Assembly: GCF_011764445.1 (NCBI RefSeq)
Contig: NZ_BLPG01000001.1
Coordinates: forward strand, 6,899,001-6,963,000
Direction: 5' to 3'
Source of the DNA: Phytohabitans rumicis
GTDB taxonomy: Bacteria; Actinomycetota; Actinomycetes; Mycobacteriales; Micromonosporaceae
Length of the DNA stretch: 64,000 bases
The translations under genes and the position numbers were made by a program. Position 1 is the first letter of the stretch. The number at the start of each line of letters is the position of its first letter. This document shows, piece by piece, positions 21,030 through 29,259 of the stretch. The notes beneath the pieces were generated by a model that was not told the DNA's origin, made no database searches, and worked only from the letters and a program-made list of their open reading frames with translations.

Positions 21030-21108
21030 CTTGGTGGGGCGCACCGGGATCTTGTGCCCGGTTATGTCGGACACATCCGTACGCAAGATCCCGGCCTGCC
21101 CCACCAAG
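21030..21108. repeat. Long interrupted inverted repeat between E3 and E4
   Basis: Left arms 21030-21040 (CTTGGTGGGGC) and 21044-21054 (CCGGGATCTTG) match perfectly the right arms 21084-21094 and 21098-21108. They are separated by 3-nt internal loops and a 29-nt loop, giving a 25-position stem. Its sequence is unrelated to the 63-bp element. No gene uses it and its role is unknown. Confidence 0.8.
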
Positions 21109-21185
21109 TCCGCTGCCGGCAAGCGCCCGACCGCGCCGCCCGACCGCGCCCGCCCTGCTCGGGAATGCGCCCCGGTCGGGTGCTT

Positions 21186-21289
21186 CGCCGATCAAGGGCC
21201 ACCCTCGCGATCAAGGGCAAACGGTCGTGGATCTGAGATCAAAGCGCGGCCATATGCCCTTGATCGGCGGGCAGGTCCTTGATCGGCGC
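21186..21289 (+). repeat. Intergenic 63-bp inverted-repeat element, copy E4 (core 21206-21268)
   Basis: The core centre (GAGATCAAA) is on the plus strand and half-sites flank it on both sides (21186-21198 and 21276-21289). The first two core bases differ from the other copies. It lies about 60 bp before the operators of the Clp-N gene. Confidence 0.9.
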
Positions 21290-21346
21290 GAGGGGAGGGC
21301 GCATGCGGCGCGAGGGCGGGGAGGGTGCGCGCGGTGGCGCAGGAGC

Positions 21347-21363
21347 GTCAACTTGGGGTTGAC
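21347..21363. promoter_or_regulatory. Upstream operator of the Clp-N gene
   Basis: Imperfect 7-3-7 palindrome (GTCAACT, TGG, GGTTGAC) with one mismatch. It overlaps the proposed -35 hexamer TTGACG at 21359-21364. It is the same motif as the perfect palindrome 29 bp downstream. Confidence 0.7.
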
Positions 21364-21388
21364 GAATGCTGCGGCGTCAACCTAGGGT
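21359..21388 (+). promoter_or_regulatory. Proposed promoter giving a leaderless transcript
   Basis: TTGACG (21359-21364) and TAGGGT (21383-21388) are separated by 18 bp. Counting 7 bp past the -10 element places the transcript start at about 21395, the A of the ATG, and no ribosome binding site precedes that ATG. The start point is inferred, not seen. Confidence 0.5.
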
Positions 21389-21392
21389 TGAC
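21376..21392. promoter_or_regulatory. Start-proximal operator of the Clp-N gene
   Basis: Perfect 7-3-7 palindrome (GTCAACC, TAG, GGTTGAC) ending 2 bp before the ATG and covering the proposed -10 element. A bound repressor here would block the polymerase directly. The helix-turn-helix in the downstream gene product is the obvious candidate binder (inference). Confidence 0.75.
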
Positions 21393-21394
21393 GC

Positions 21395-22117
21395 ATGACG
21401 ACACCTATTCGGTTGGACGACCTGATTACTGGGATCAAGAAGGTGCACTCCGAGCCGCTGGAGCAGCTTGCCAACGCCGTGCTGGTCGGCGAGCACCTTG
21501 GGGAAGTGGCCGACCACCTGATCGGGCACTTCGTCGACCAGGCCCGCCGGTCGGGCGCCTCCTGGACGGAGATCGGCTCCAGTCTCGGCGTGACCAAGCA
21601 GGCGGCTCAGAAGCGGTTCGTCGCCAAGGGTGAGGCCGTCACCCTCGACCCGTCGCAGGGGTTCAGCCGGTTCACCCCGCGTGCGCGGAACGCCGCGCTG
21701 GCCTCGCAGGAGCAGGCCCGCGCCGCCGGCAACCTCGAGATCAACACTGCACACATCGTGCTCGGGCTGCTCACCGAGCCGGACGGGCTGGCCGCCAAGG
21801 CGATCGTGGCGCAGGGCGTACCCCTGGATCGGGCGCGGGAGGCGGCGGCCGCGAGCCTGCCGGCGGCGGCCGACGAGGTCCCGCCGGCGCTGATCCCGTA
21901 CGACGCGCAGGCCAAGAAGGCGCTGGAGCTGACGTTCCGGGAGGCGCTGCGCCTCGGGCACAACTACATCGGGACCGAGCACGTCCTGCTGGCGCTCCTG
22001 GAGCTGGAGAACGGCCACGGCCTGCTCTCCGGGCTCGGCATCACCAAGGAAGCCGCCGAGCGGTCCATTGTGGAGGCGCTGGAGCCGCTGCGGGAGGACT
22101 ACGACAAGCGGGCGTAG
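21395..22117 (+). CDS. Clp N-terminal-domain protein with helix-turn-helix
   Basis: The 240-residue product has an N-terminal region (about 1-75) with a Myb/HTH-like segment (GASWTEIGSSLGVTKQAAQK) and two Clp-N repeats (about 85-145, ARNAALASQEQARAAGNLEI; about 155-225, AQAKKALELTFREALRLGHN). It lacks an AAA+ domain, so it is not an unfoldase. Such proteins are known in actinomycetes as likely adaptors or regulators of proteostasis. The two palindromes over its promoter suggest autoregulation. Its 3' end overlaps the convergent FkbM gene by 19 bp. Confidence 0.88.
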   Translation: MTTPIRLDDLITGIKKVHSEPLEQLANAVLVGEHLGEVADHLIGHFVDQARRSGASWTEIGSSLGVTKQAAQKRFVAKGEAVTLDPSQGFSRFTPRARNAALASQEQARAAGNLEINTAHIVLGLLTEPDGLAAKAIVAQGVPLDRAREAAAASLPAAADEVPPALIPYDAQAKKALELTFREALRLGHNYIGTEHVLLALLELENGHGLLSGLGITKEAAERSIVEALEPLREDYDKRA

Positions 22118-22836
22118 ACGTCGCCGGAGCGGCCGGTGGGGCGGATGCCGTCGAGTAGGCGGATGAGGCCGGCGGCGTCGAGCCACTCCTCGCTCGCGAA
22201 CCGCATGGTCTCGACGGGGGAGAAGTTGTACCGGTAGGTGCCGAGGCGCCCGACGATCTCCAGGGCCGTGAGGGTGGCGTCGTGCGCCGACGGCAGGTAC
22301 TCGAACGACAGCCCACGCAGGGGCTGGCTGAGCCCGTGGAGCACGTCGACCTCGAAGCCCTCGACGTCGATTTTGCAGAAGGCCGGCACGCCGTACGTCG
22401 CGATGAGCTCGTCGAGGGTCGCCACCTCGACCTCGACGGAGCGGTCCCACCGCACGCGGGAGAAGCCGGGGTCGGCGCCCACCGACTCGATCCAGTCCTC
22501 GGACATCGACGAGACGGTCGGGTTCGCGCTGGACAGGGCGAGCCGCGCCCGCCCCGGTTTGGCCCCGACGGCCGACGGCACGATGGTGACGTCCTTGTTG
22601 CGGCCGTAGAAGAAGCGCAGGACGCGCAGGCAGTCCGGCTGCGGTTCGACCGCGATGACCCGCGCGCCGAGCCGCCGCCAGGCGCGTACCCGGCCGCCGA
22701 CGTGGGCGCCGAGGTCGAAGCCGAGGTCACCGGGGCCGAGGAACTGGCCGTACACCTGCCGCATCCGCCGGTGCTTGGCCGGTTGACCGTGGTAGACGAC
22801 GAGCGATCGCGTGATCCCCCAGATGCGGCCGAACAT
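22099..22836 (-). CDS. FkbM-family methyltransferase
   Basis: The 245-residue protein has a Rossmann SAM site (LGFDLGAHVGGRVRAWRRLG, acidic residue in VIAVEPQPD) and the FkbM hallmark FCKIDVEGFEVDVLHGL. These enzymes methylate hydroxyls of sugars or small molecules; the substrate here is unknown. It starts 10 bp downstream of the GT39 gene on the same strand, suggesting joint action on a glycan (inference). Confidence 0.88.
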   Translation of the reverse strand: MFGRIWGITRSLVVYHGQPAKHRRMRQVYGQFLGPGDLGFDLGAHVGGRVRAWRRLGARVIAVEPQPDCLRVLRFFYGRNKDVTIVPSAVGAKPGRARLALSSANPTVSSMSEDWIESVGADPGFSRVRWDRSVEVEVATLDELIATYGVPAFCKIDVEGFEVDVLHGLSQPLRGLSFEYLPSAHDATLTALEIVGRLGTYRYNFSPVETMRFASEEWLDAAGLIRLLDGIRPTGRSGDVYARLS

Positions 22837-22846
22837 GCTCCAGACC

Positions 22847-24484
22847 CTACCGCCGGTAGATGGTGATGGAGTGGCCGACCTGGTCGATCGGCTCGCTGCT
22901 GTCCACGAGGGTGGCGAGCACGCTGCGCCCGGCCTTGGCGGCCGCGCTGTTGGACACGACGAGCAGCCCGTGTACCTCGTCCAGCGGCGTCAGCAGCGGG
23001 TCGCGGAACTTGATGCCGTAGTAGTCCGGCTCGCCGCTGCCCTTGTAGACGAGCCACACGGTCTGGCCGGGATAGCGTTCGCGCAGGTGGTCGGCGAGGC
23101 GGCCGAGGTCCTGTCCCCAGTCGACGTTCGAGTCGTGCAGGCGCAGGTGGGTCTTTGCCGTCCCGCCGAACGCCTCGTTCGAGTACGGCAGGTAGTACGG
23201 GAACGTGTGCAGCGAGCTGACCGCGACGAACGCCACGAGGGCGGCGGTCACCGCCTGCCATCGCCGCCGCAACACGACCACGGCCGCCGCGGCCACGGCC
23301 AGGAACATCGGCACGAACAGGGCGTACCGGGTGCCGAGGTTGCGCGTCCCGGCCATGGCGACAGCCAGCAGCGCGAGGGTGGGGATGAGCAGGTACAGCG
23401 CGGCGGGCCGCAGGCGGGGCACCGCGATCAGGGCGACCGCGCCGGCGACCCACAGCGCGAGCATGCCGAGCGGGGTCTTCACCAGCAGCGCGGCCGGTAG
23501 GTAGAACCACAGGTAGTCGCGGTACGCGTTGCCGAACAGGAACGTCCCGAACGGCGTGTCCTCGTACCCGAACTGGATGCGCATCCCGTCCCGGTAGGGC
23601 TCGGGAAACGGCAGCCAGTCGACGAGTTGGCCGCGCAGCCCGCCGATGACCGGCACCTCGGCGGGCGTGGTCCAGGTCAGCCTCGGGTCGACGGCCAGGT
23701 AGCTCGCCCACACCACCGCGGCGGCCACCACCGCCACGCCCACGGCGGCCGCCACGCCCAGCCCGAGCAGCCGCGCGGTGCCGCGCCGGCCCTGGTCGGG
23801 ACGCCGGCCGGCGTACCAGACCGAGACCATGACCAGGGGCAACAGCAACGCGACGGACGGCAGGGCGTTCGTCTTGGTGGCCAGCGCCGCGCCGAGCGCG
23901 AGCGCGGCGAAGGGGAGATAGAGCCGCGGCCGCCGCCGCGCCCGCCACAACAGCCACAGCGCCGTGAGCAAAAAACCAGTCCCGGGTACGTCCAGAGTGG
24001 CCAGTGACCCGTGGGCGATGAGGTCGGGCGAGAAGGTGTACAGGGCGAGCGCCACCAGTGCGCCCACCGGGCCGGCGACGTCGCGGGCGAACGCGAACAC
24101 GACCAGCCCGAACAGCAGCGTGAGCACGATGATCGGCAGCCGCGCCCAGAGCATGATGCGCCACGGGTCGTTGCATGCCTGGTAGAGCAGGTGCCGGCCG
24201 AGCTCGCCCTGGTCGCCCTCGAACGCCGGGTCCAGGACCGGGTCGACGTGCGCGAGCCCGATCGCCATGATCAGTTTGCCGAGCGGTGGGTGCTCCGGGT
24301 TGTACCGGAGGCTGTGCTGCTGGTACTGGACGACGGCCGCGCCGACGTACACCGGCTCGTCGATGGTCGGCGTCTGCTCGCGGGCGGTGGTGACCATCGC
24401 GTACGCCATCTGGGCCAGGAGCGCGAGCACCGCGAGCGCGAGGAGCGGGCGCCGGTAGCTCCGCACGACATCGAGGACCGGCAC
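22847..24484 (-). CDS. GT39/PMT-like membrane glycosyltransferase
   Basis: The 545-residue protein has about 11 membrane helices and the ArnT/PMT layout: an acidic first loop (TPTIDEPVYVGAAVV, with Asp-Glu) and YNPEHPPLGKLIMAI. A soluble C-terminal part follows. These enzymes use polyprenyl-phosphate sugars to glycosylate proteins or lipids outside the cell. The donor and acceptor are unknown. ATG 24484 is the first reasonable start. It is followed by the FkbM gene in the same direction. Confidence 0.85.
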   Translation of the reverse strand: MPVLDVVRSYRRPLLALAVLALLAQMAYAMVTTAREQTPTIDEPVYVGAAVVQYQQHSLRYNPEHPPLGKLIMAIGLAHVDPVLDPAFEGDQGELGRHLLYQACNDPWRIMLWARLPIIVLTLLFGLVVFAFARDVAGPVGALVALALYTFSPDLIAHGSLATLDVPGTGFLLTALWLLWRARRRPRLYLPFAALALGAALATKTNALPSVALLLPLVMVSVWYAGRRPDQGRRGTARLLGLGVAAAVGVAVVAAAVVWASYLAVDPRLTWTTPAEVPVIGGLRGQLVDWLPFPEPYRDGMRIQFGYEDTPFGTFLFGNAYRDYLWFYLPAALLVKTPLGMLALWVAGAVALIAVPRLRPAALYLLIPTLALLAVAMAGTRNLGTRYALFVPMFLAVAAAAVVVLRRRWQAVTAALVAFVAVSSLHTFPYYLPYSNEAFGGTAKTHLRLHDSNVDWGQDLGRLADHLRERYPGQTVWLVYKGSGEPDYYGIKFRDPLLTPLDEVHGLLVVSNSAAAKAGRSVLATLVDSSEPIDQVGHSITIYRR

Positions 24485-24683
24485 GGCCCCCAGGCTAGCC
24501 CGCGGGGAGGAGGAGAATGGGTGAGGCGACCGTGGCCACCAGGTTGCCGACCAAGGAGCCGGGCCGCCTCACCCAGGCCAACCTAGGGTTCTTAGGACCC
24601 TGAGTCAATTGGGTACAACGAATACTTGTGACCCCGAGTCGGGCATGATCAAATGTGTACGCCGACCAAGGGAGTGCCAGCAC
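24485..24683. other. Divergent intergenic region between GT39 and GntR genes
   Basis: No gene is seen. An 11-bp inverted repeat (TGGGTGAGGCG at 24518-24528 and its complement at 24565-24575) lies on the GT39 side. Near the GntR start, ACAA and TTGT arms at 24615-24629 make a small palindrome in an AT-rich patch that could be a GntR operator. Both are weak signals. Confidence 0.4.
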
Positions 24684-24938
24684 ATGCCCGCCGTGCCCGT
24701 ATATCGAAAGATTATTAACGACATTCGCGACCGGATAGAGTCCGGTGAGCTGAAGGCTGGTGACAAGCTGCCCTCGATCGCCGAGCTGATGCAGGCGTAC
24801 GAGTGCAGCGACACCCCGGTCAAGGCCGCGCTGGGGCGGTTGCAGGACGCCGGGGTGCTCGAGGGTCATCAGGGGCGCGGCGTCTATGTCATGGGTACGC
24901 CATCGGCGGTATCGTCCTCCCCAGGTGGCCAACAGTGA
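24684..24938 (+). CDS. Short GntR-family transcriptional regulator
   Basis: The 84-residue protein is little more than the GntR winged helix (VYRKIINDIRDRIESGELKA, KLPSIAELMQAYECSDTPVK, LEGHQGRGVYV). It lacks the effector-binding domain of larger GntR proteins. ATG 24684 follows GGGAG. It is immediately upstream of the D-amino-acid oxidase gene (18-bp gap), so it probably controls that operon. Confidence 0.9.
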   Translation: MPAVPVYRKIINDIRDRIESGELKAGDKLPSIAELMQAYECSDTPVKAALGRLQDAGVLEGHQGRGVYVMGTPSAVSSSPGGQQ

Positions 24939-24956
24939 GGTAGACGGTACCTGCCC

Positions 24957-25859
24957 ATGTTCGACGTTGTCGTCCTCGGTTCGGGCGTAATCGGCCTGAC
25001 CACGGCCATCCGCTTGGGGCGGGCCGGCGTACGGGTGGGGTTGGTCGCGGCGGACGGGCCGCTGGACACGGTGTCGGCGGTCGCCGCGGCGGTCTGGTAC
25101 CCGACGCATACCGACCCCGATCCGCGGGTGCTCACCTGGGCCCATCGCACGTACGACGAGTTGGCGCGGCACGCGGCGGAGGGTGTGCCGGGCGTCGTGA
25201 TGCGCCGTACCCGAATGCTCACCCGCGACACCGAGGTCCCGTGGTGGGCGAGCGCCGTCACTGATTTTCACATAGGCGACGGTGAATGGAAATTTACTGC
25301 GCCCACGGTCGAGATGCGGCCCTATCTTCAGTGGCTGGCACAACAGGCGCCGCCGCTGACCCGCCGCCGGGTAGCCAGCCTCGCCGAGGCCGCGGGGCTC
25401 GCCCCGGTGGTCGTCAACGCCACCGGCCTCGGCGCCCGCGACCTGTGCGCGGACGACGCCGTGCACCCGGCCCGCGGCCGCGTGGTCCTGGTCGCCAACC
25501 CAGGGCTGGACACCTCGGTGCGGTACGAGGCCAACCCGGCCGGCATGACGTACGTCCATCCGCGCAGCCGCGACGTGGTGCTCGGCGGGACGTTCGAGGC
25601 GGGGGAGTGGGACACGACGGCCGACCCCGCGGCGAGCCGGGCGATCGTGGCGCGCTGCACCGCCCTCGTACCCGAACTGGCTGGCGCTCCGGTCCTGGCC
25701 GAAGTGGCCGGGCTGCGGCCGGTGCGGAGCGGCGGGCCGCGCCTGGAGGCGGAGGCCGTCGACGGCGCCCGGGTGATCCACAACTACGGGCACGGCGGCG
25801 CCGGCGTGACGCTGTCGTGGGGGTGCGCGGAGGACGTTCTCGTACACTTCGGGCTGTGA
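24957..25859 (+). CDS. D-amino-acid oxidase (FAD-dependent)
   Basis: The 300-residue flavoprotein has the dinucleotide fold VVVLGSGVIGLTTAIRLG at residues 3-20, a VAAAVWYP active-site stretch, VVNATGLGARDL, the substrate-carboxylate Arg in AGLRPVRSGGPRLE and the C-terminal NYGHGGAGVTLSWG. This is the DAO layout: oxidation of D-amino acids to keto acids with hydrogen peroxide. The size suggests a cytosolic enzyme; no signal peptide is seen. The stop overlaps the next start (GTGA). Confidence 0.93.
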   Translation: MFDVVVLGSGVIGLTTAIRLGRAGVRVGLVAADGPLDTVSAVAAAVWYPTHTDPDPRVLTWAHRTYDELARHAAEGVPGVVMRRTRMLTRDTEVPWWASAVTDFHIGDGEWKFTAPTVEMRPYLQWLAQQAPPLTRRRVASLAEAAGLAPVVVNATGLGARDLCADDAVHPARGRVVLVANPGLDTSVRYEANPAGMTYVHPRSRDVVLGGTFEAGEWDTTADPAASRAIVARCTALVPELAGAPVLAEVAGLRPVRSGGPRLEAEAVDGARVIHNYGHGGAGVTLSWGCAEDVLVHFGL

Positions 25860-26431
25860 CGCCGGTCCAAACCACGTCCGCCGAGCTCTCCCGGCGACGC
25901 GACGCGCGCCGGAACCGCACGTTGATCATCGAGGCGGCGCGCGAGGTCTTCGCCACGGGCGGCTTCGCCGCACCGCTGGACGCGGTCGCGCGCCGGGCCG
26001 GGGTCGGGCGCGGCACGCTCTACCGGCACTTCGCCGACCGGTACGCGCTCGCGGTGGCCATCTTCGAGGACAACGTGCGGGACATCGAGCGGCTCGCCGA
26101 GGAGTACGACGGCCGGGCCGACGCGTTCGACGCGCTGCTCCGGGCGGTGGTCGACCACCAGGTGCGCAGCCACGGGCTGTTCCAGGCGGTGAGCAAGGGC
26201 GCGGAGGCGCCGGACCTGCAAGCGCTCGCCGACCGGATCGTGCGCGTCTTCGCCGGCCCGATCCGGCGCGCGCAGGAGGACGGCGCGGTGCGGGTCGACC
26301 TGCAGCCCACGGACATCCTCGACGTCATGCGGATGGTCGCGGCCGTCATCGAGGGCGAGGACGACCTGGCGCGCCGCCGGTCCGCCGCCACCCGCGCGCT
26401 AGACCTCCTGCACCACGGCCTCCGCGGTTAA
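25856..26431 (+). CDS. TetR-family transcriptional regulator
   Basis: The 191-residue protein has a TetR DNA-binding domain (TLIIEAAREVFATGGFAAPL, VARRAGVGRGTLYRHFADRY) followed by an all-helical ligand-binding part. The GTG start at 25856 overlaps the D-amino-acid oxidase stop, so it is the third gene of the operon. Its effector is unknown. The stop overlaps the convergent RusA-like gene by 4 bp. Confidence 0.92.
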   Translation: MTPVQTTSAELSRRRDARRNRTLIIEAAREVFATGGFAAPLDAVARRAGVGRGTLYRHFADRYALAVAIFEDNVRDIERLAEEYDGRADAFDALLRAVVDHQVRSHGLFQAVSKGAEAPDLQALADRIVRVFAGPIRRAQEDGAVRVDLQPTDILDVMRMVAAVIEGEDDLARRRSAATRALDLLHHGLRG

Positions 26432-26832
26432 AGGGCGGTGACCGTGACGGAGTACGAGGGTTCGGGGGCGTGCTCCTCGCGGTAGGAGATCTGCCGGATC
26501 TGGCGGTCGTCGACGAACAGCGCGACGTCGATCAGCACGCCGAGGTGGGTGAGGCTGACGCTCGCGGCCCGCCGCTTGTCCTGCAGTACGTCGCCGATGG
26601 CGCCGAGGAAGTGGGTGGCGTCGCCGCAGTGGTGGTCCGGCGGGCGGCGCAACACGACGTCGAGGGCGACCAGGTGGGTCACGGGGGTCCAGCCGCTGTG
26701 CTGGGCGGCCCGGCATGCCGCCTCCAGCAGCGCGCGGACCCGGTTGGCCTGGCGGTGACCGGCCGCCAGGATCGGCAGGGCCTCGTTCCGCAACGGAGGC
26801 AGCCCGCGCACTTCGAACGCCAAAGAATCCAC
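26428..26832 (-). CDS. RusA-like small protein, hypothetical
   Basis: The 134-residue protein has a pattern like RusA Holliday-junction resolvases: VALDVVLRRPPDHHCGDATH, then FLGAIGDVLQDKRR and VALFVDDRQIRQISYREE, with conserved acidic residues in places RusA uses for metal binding. The similarity is judged by eye. The GTG at 26832 follows GGAGG; the longer open frame upstream reads across a promoter region and is not supported. No phage genes surround it. Confidence 0.65.
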   Translation of the reverse strand: MDSLAFEVRGLPPLRNEALPILAAGHRQANRVRALLEAACRAAQHSGWTPVTHLVALDVVLRRPPDHHCGDATHFLGAIGDVLQDKRRAASVSLTHLGVLIDVALFVDDRQIRQISYREEHAPEPSYSVTVTAL

Positions 26833-27058
26833 GACGCCACCTCCATGTGGAGACGATCCTCCCGGTCGGACCGTGCAGGGGGTGAAAAGAGGAAAGTCGG
26901 CGTCGGCGGCGACTTGCGCCCCGACGGTACCGACCGATTTCGGCATCTGGACAGCGTCCGTTCGTGCACAGTTAGGGAATCGGCGGAGTGAGGGCGATTT
27001 GCCCGAGGTTTGCCGTTCCGGCGGGCGGGGGAGAAGGGGCCGGAGGGAGGCGAGGCCG
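26833..27058. other. Divergent intergenic region upstream of lpqY
   Basis: About 226 bp between the RusA-like gene and lpqY, both reading outward. It must hold the promoter for the importer operon. I see no clear operator palindrome in it. GGAGGGAGG at 27042-27050 is the likely ribosome binding site for lpqY. Confidence 0.4.
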
Positions 27059-28312
27059 GTGCGAAGAATCAGACGGGTGGCGGCTGCCGCGGTGGCGGTG
27101 GCGCTGCTGGGGTCGAGCGCGGCCTGCGGCGGTGACGAGGGTGGCACGCCCACCATCAATCTCTATATCGGTCCGGAGCAGAACCTGCAGAAGGTCGTCG
27201 ACGACTGCAACGCCAAGGCCGGCGGCCAGTACCGGATCAGCTACCAGGTGCTGCCGCGCGACGCCGACGGCCAGCGGGTGCAGATGGTGCGCCGGCTCGC
27301 CGCCGAGGACGACGGCATGGACGTGCTCGGCCTCGACGTCACGTGGACCCAGGAGTTCGCCAGCGCCGACTGGATCCTGGAGTGGACCGGGGAGAACAAG
27401 GCGGAGGCTGAGCGGGGCACGCTCGCCGGGCCGCTGGCGAGCGCCCGGTACGAGGACAAGCTCTACGCGGCGCCGAAGAACACCAACGTGCAGCTGCTGT
27501 GGTACCGCAGCGACCTGGTATCGCAGCCGCCCAAGACCTGGGACGAGATGATCCAGCAGGCGCTGGACCTCAAGGCGCAGGGCAAGCCGTACCAGGTGAT
27601 CACGATGGGCGCGCAGTACGAAGGGCTCGTCGTGCTCTACAACACGATCGCGGTGAGTGCGGGCGGGCACATCCTCAACGACGACGGCACCAAGGCGGAC
27701 ATGGACGCCGGCGCGGTGCGGGCGCTGGAGATCCTGCACCGATTCGCCACGGCCGGCGTGACCAGCCCGTCGTTCTCCAACACCATCGAGGACCCGGCCC
27801 GGTTGGAGTTCCAGTCCGGTGGCGGCGCGTTCCAGCTGAACTGGCCGTTCGTCTACCCGGCCATGCAGGAAGCCGCGCCAGACCTGGCGAAGAACGTCAA
27901 GTGGGCGCGCTATCCGGCCGTCGACGCGAGCACGCCGAGCCGGGTGACCATCGGCGGCTACAACCTGGCGGTGTCGCGGTACTCCAAGCACCCCGACCAG
28001 GCGTTCGCCGCGGCGCTGTGCCTGCGCAACGCCGAGCACCAGAAGTTCTCGGCGATCAACGACGGCGTACCGCCCACCATCGAGAGCGTCTACGCCGACC
28101 CGGAGATGGCCAAGGCGTACCCGATGAAGGACACCATCCTCGAGGAGCTCAAGGACCCGGCGGTACGGCCGCTGTCGCCGGCGTACCAGAACATCTCGAC
28201 GGTCATCGCGGCGGCGCTGTCGCCGCCGTCCTCGATCAAGCCCGAGCAGACCGCCAAGCAACTGCGCGGCTCGATCCAGGACGCGCTGGAGTCGAAGGGG
28301 GTGCTGCCGTGA
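27059..28312 (+). CDS. lpqY: Trehalose ABC importer substrate-binding lipoprotein (LpqY-like)
   Basis: The 417-residue lipoprotein has its lipobox Cys at residue 23 (LLGSSAAC). Stretches such as LGLDVTWTQEFASADW, KLYAAPKNTNVQLLWYRSDL, QLNWPFVYPAM and VTIGGYNLAV match what is known of mycobacterial LpqY, the trehalose-binding protein. The GTG at 27059 follows a purine-rich site. It is the first gene of a four-gene operon in the lpqY-sugA-sugB-sugC order. It captures trehalose or a related glucoside outside the membrane. Confidence 0.87.
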   Translation: MRRIRRVAAAAVAVALLGSSAACGGDEGGTPTINLYIGPEQNLQKVVDDCNAKAGGQYRISYQVLPRDADGQRVQMVRRLAAEDDGMDVLGLDVTWTQEFASADWILEWTGENKAEAERGTLAGPLASARYEDKLYAAPKNTNVQLLWYRSDLVSQPPKTWDEMIQQALDLKAQGKPYQVITMGAQYEGLVVLYNTIAVSAGGHILNDDGTKADMDAGAVRALEILHRFATAGVTSPSFSNTIEDPARLEFQSGGGAFQLNWPFVYPAMQEAAPDLAKNVKWARYPAVDASTPSRVTIGGYNLAVSRYSKHPDQAFAAALCLRNAEHQKFSAINDGVPPTIESVYADPEMAKAYPMKDTILEELKDPAVRPLSPAYQNISTVIAAALSPPSSIKPEQTAKQLRGSIQDALESKGVLP

Positions 28313-29259
28313 CCAGCGTCGCGGACAGGGGGGCCAAGCACCGGGCCGAAACGCTGTCCAAGGTGGACAAGGCCCGGCTGTCCGAGGGCAAGCGGGCCGA
28401 GCGGCGCCTGGCCTGGCTGCTGTGCGCGCCGGCGGTGCTGGTGATGGTCGCCGTTGCCGGCTATCCGATCCTGTACTCGGTCTGGCTGTCCCTGCAGCGG
28501 TACGACCTGAAGTTCCCCGACGAGCGCGAGTTCGTCGGGCTGTCCAACTACGTCACGGTGCTGAGCAATGAGATCTGGTGGACCGCGTTCGGTGTGACCA
28601 CGCTGATCACCGTCGTGACCGTTGCGGTCGAGCTGGTGCTGGGCATGGCCCTGGCGCTCATCATGCACCGCACCCTCGTCGGGCGCGGCGTGGTACGCAC
28701 GGCGGCGCTGATCCCGTACGGCATCGTGACGGTGGTCGCGGCGTTCTCCTGGCGGTACGCGTGGACCCCCGGCACCGGCTATCTGGCGAACTTGTTCGAG
28801 GACAGCGCGCCGCTGACCGAGCGGGCCAGCTCGCTGGCGATCATCATGCTGGCGGAGATCTGGAAGACCACGCCATTCATGGCGCTGCTGCTGATGGCGG
28901 GGCTGGCGCTCGTGCCGGAGGACCTGCTGAAGGCCGCCGCGATGGACGGAGCAACCGCGTGGCAGCGCTTCACGAAGGTGATGCTGCCGGTGATGAAGCC
29001 GGCCATCCTGGTGGCGCTGCTGTTCCGCACGCTGGACGCGTTCCGCGTCTTCGACAACATCTACGTGCTGACCGCCGGCGCCAACGACACGTCTTCGGTG
29101 TCGATGCTGACGTACAACAACCTGATCAGAGGGCTCAACCTGGGCATCGGCTCGACGATGTCGGTGCTGATCTTCGTCGCCGTGGCGATCATCGCGTTCA
29201 TCTTCGTGAAGCTGTTCGGCACGGCCGCCCCCGGTAGCAGCGAGGAGGGGAGGCGCTGA
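28309..29259 (+). CDS. sugA: Sugar ABC importer permease SugA-like
   Basis: The 316-residue permease has a long cytoplasmic N-terminus (residues 1-40), six membrane helices and the EAA loop ([20 protein letters not shown]). It is a MalF-type subunit. GTG 28309 overlaps the lpqY stop (GTGA). It pairs with the next permease to form the channel. Confidence 0.88.
   Translation: MTSVADRGAKHRAETLSKVDKARLSEGKRAERRLAWLLCAPAVLVMVAVAGYPILYSVWLSLQRYDLKFPDEREFVGLSNYVTVLSNEIWWTAFGVTTLITVVTVAVELVLGMALALIMHRTLVGRGVVRTAALIPYGIVTVVAAFSWRYAWTPGTGYLANLFEDSAPLTERASSLAIIMLAEIWKTTPFMALLLMAGLALVPEDLLKAAAMDGATAWQRFTKVMLPVMKPAILVALLFRTLDAFRVFDNIYVLTAGANDTSSVSMLTYNNLIRGLNLGIGSTMSVLIFVAVAIIAFIFVKLFGTAAPGSSEEGRR

Noticed and set aside
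20974-21282. 102-residue plus-strand frame between E3 and E4
   Set aside because: It is made of the repeat elements and the long hairpin themselves, and has no independent support.
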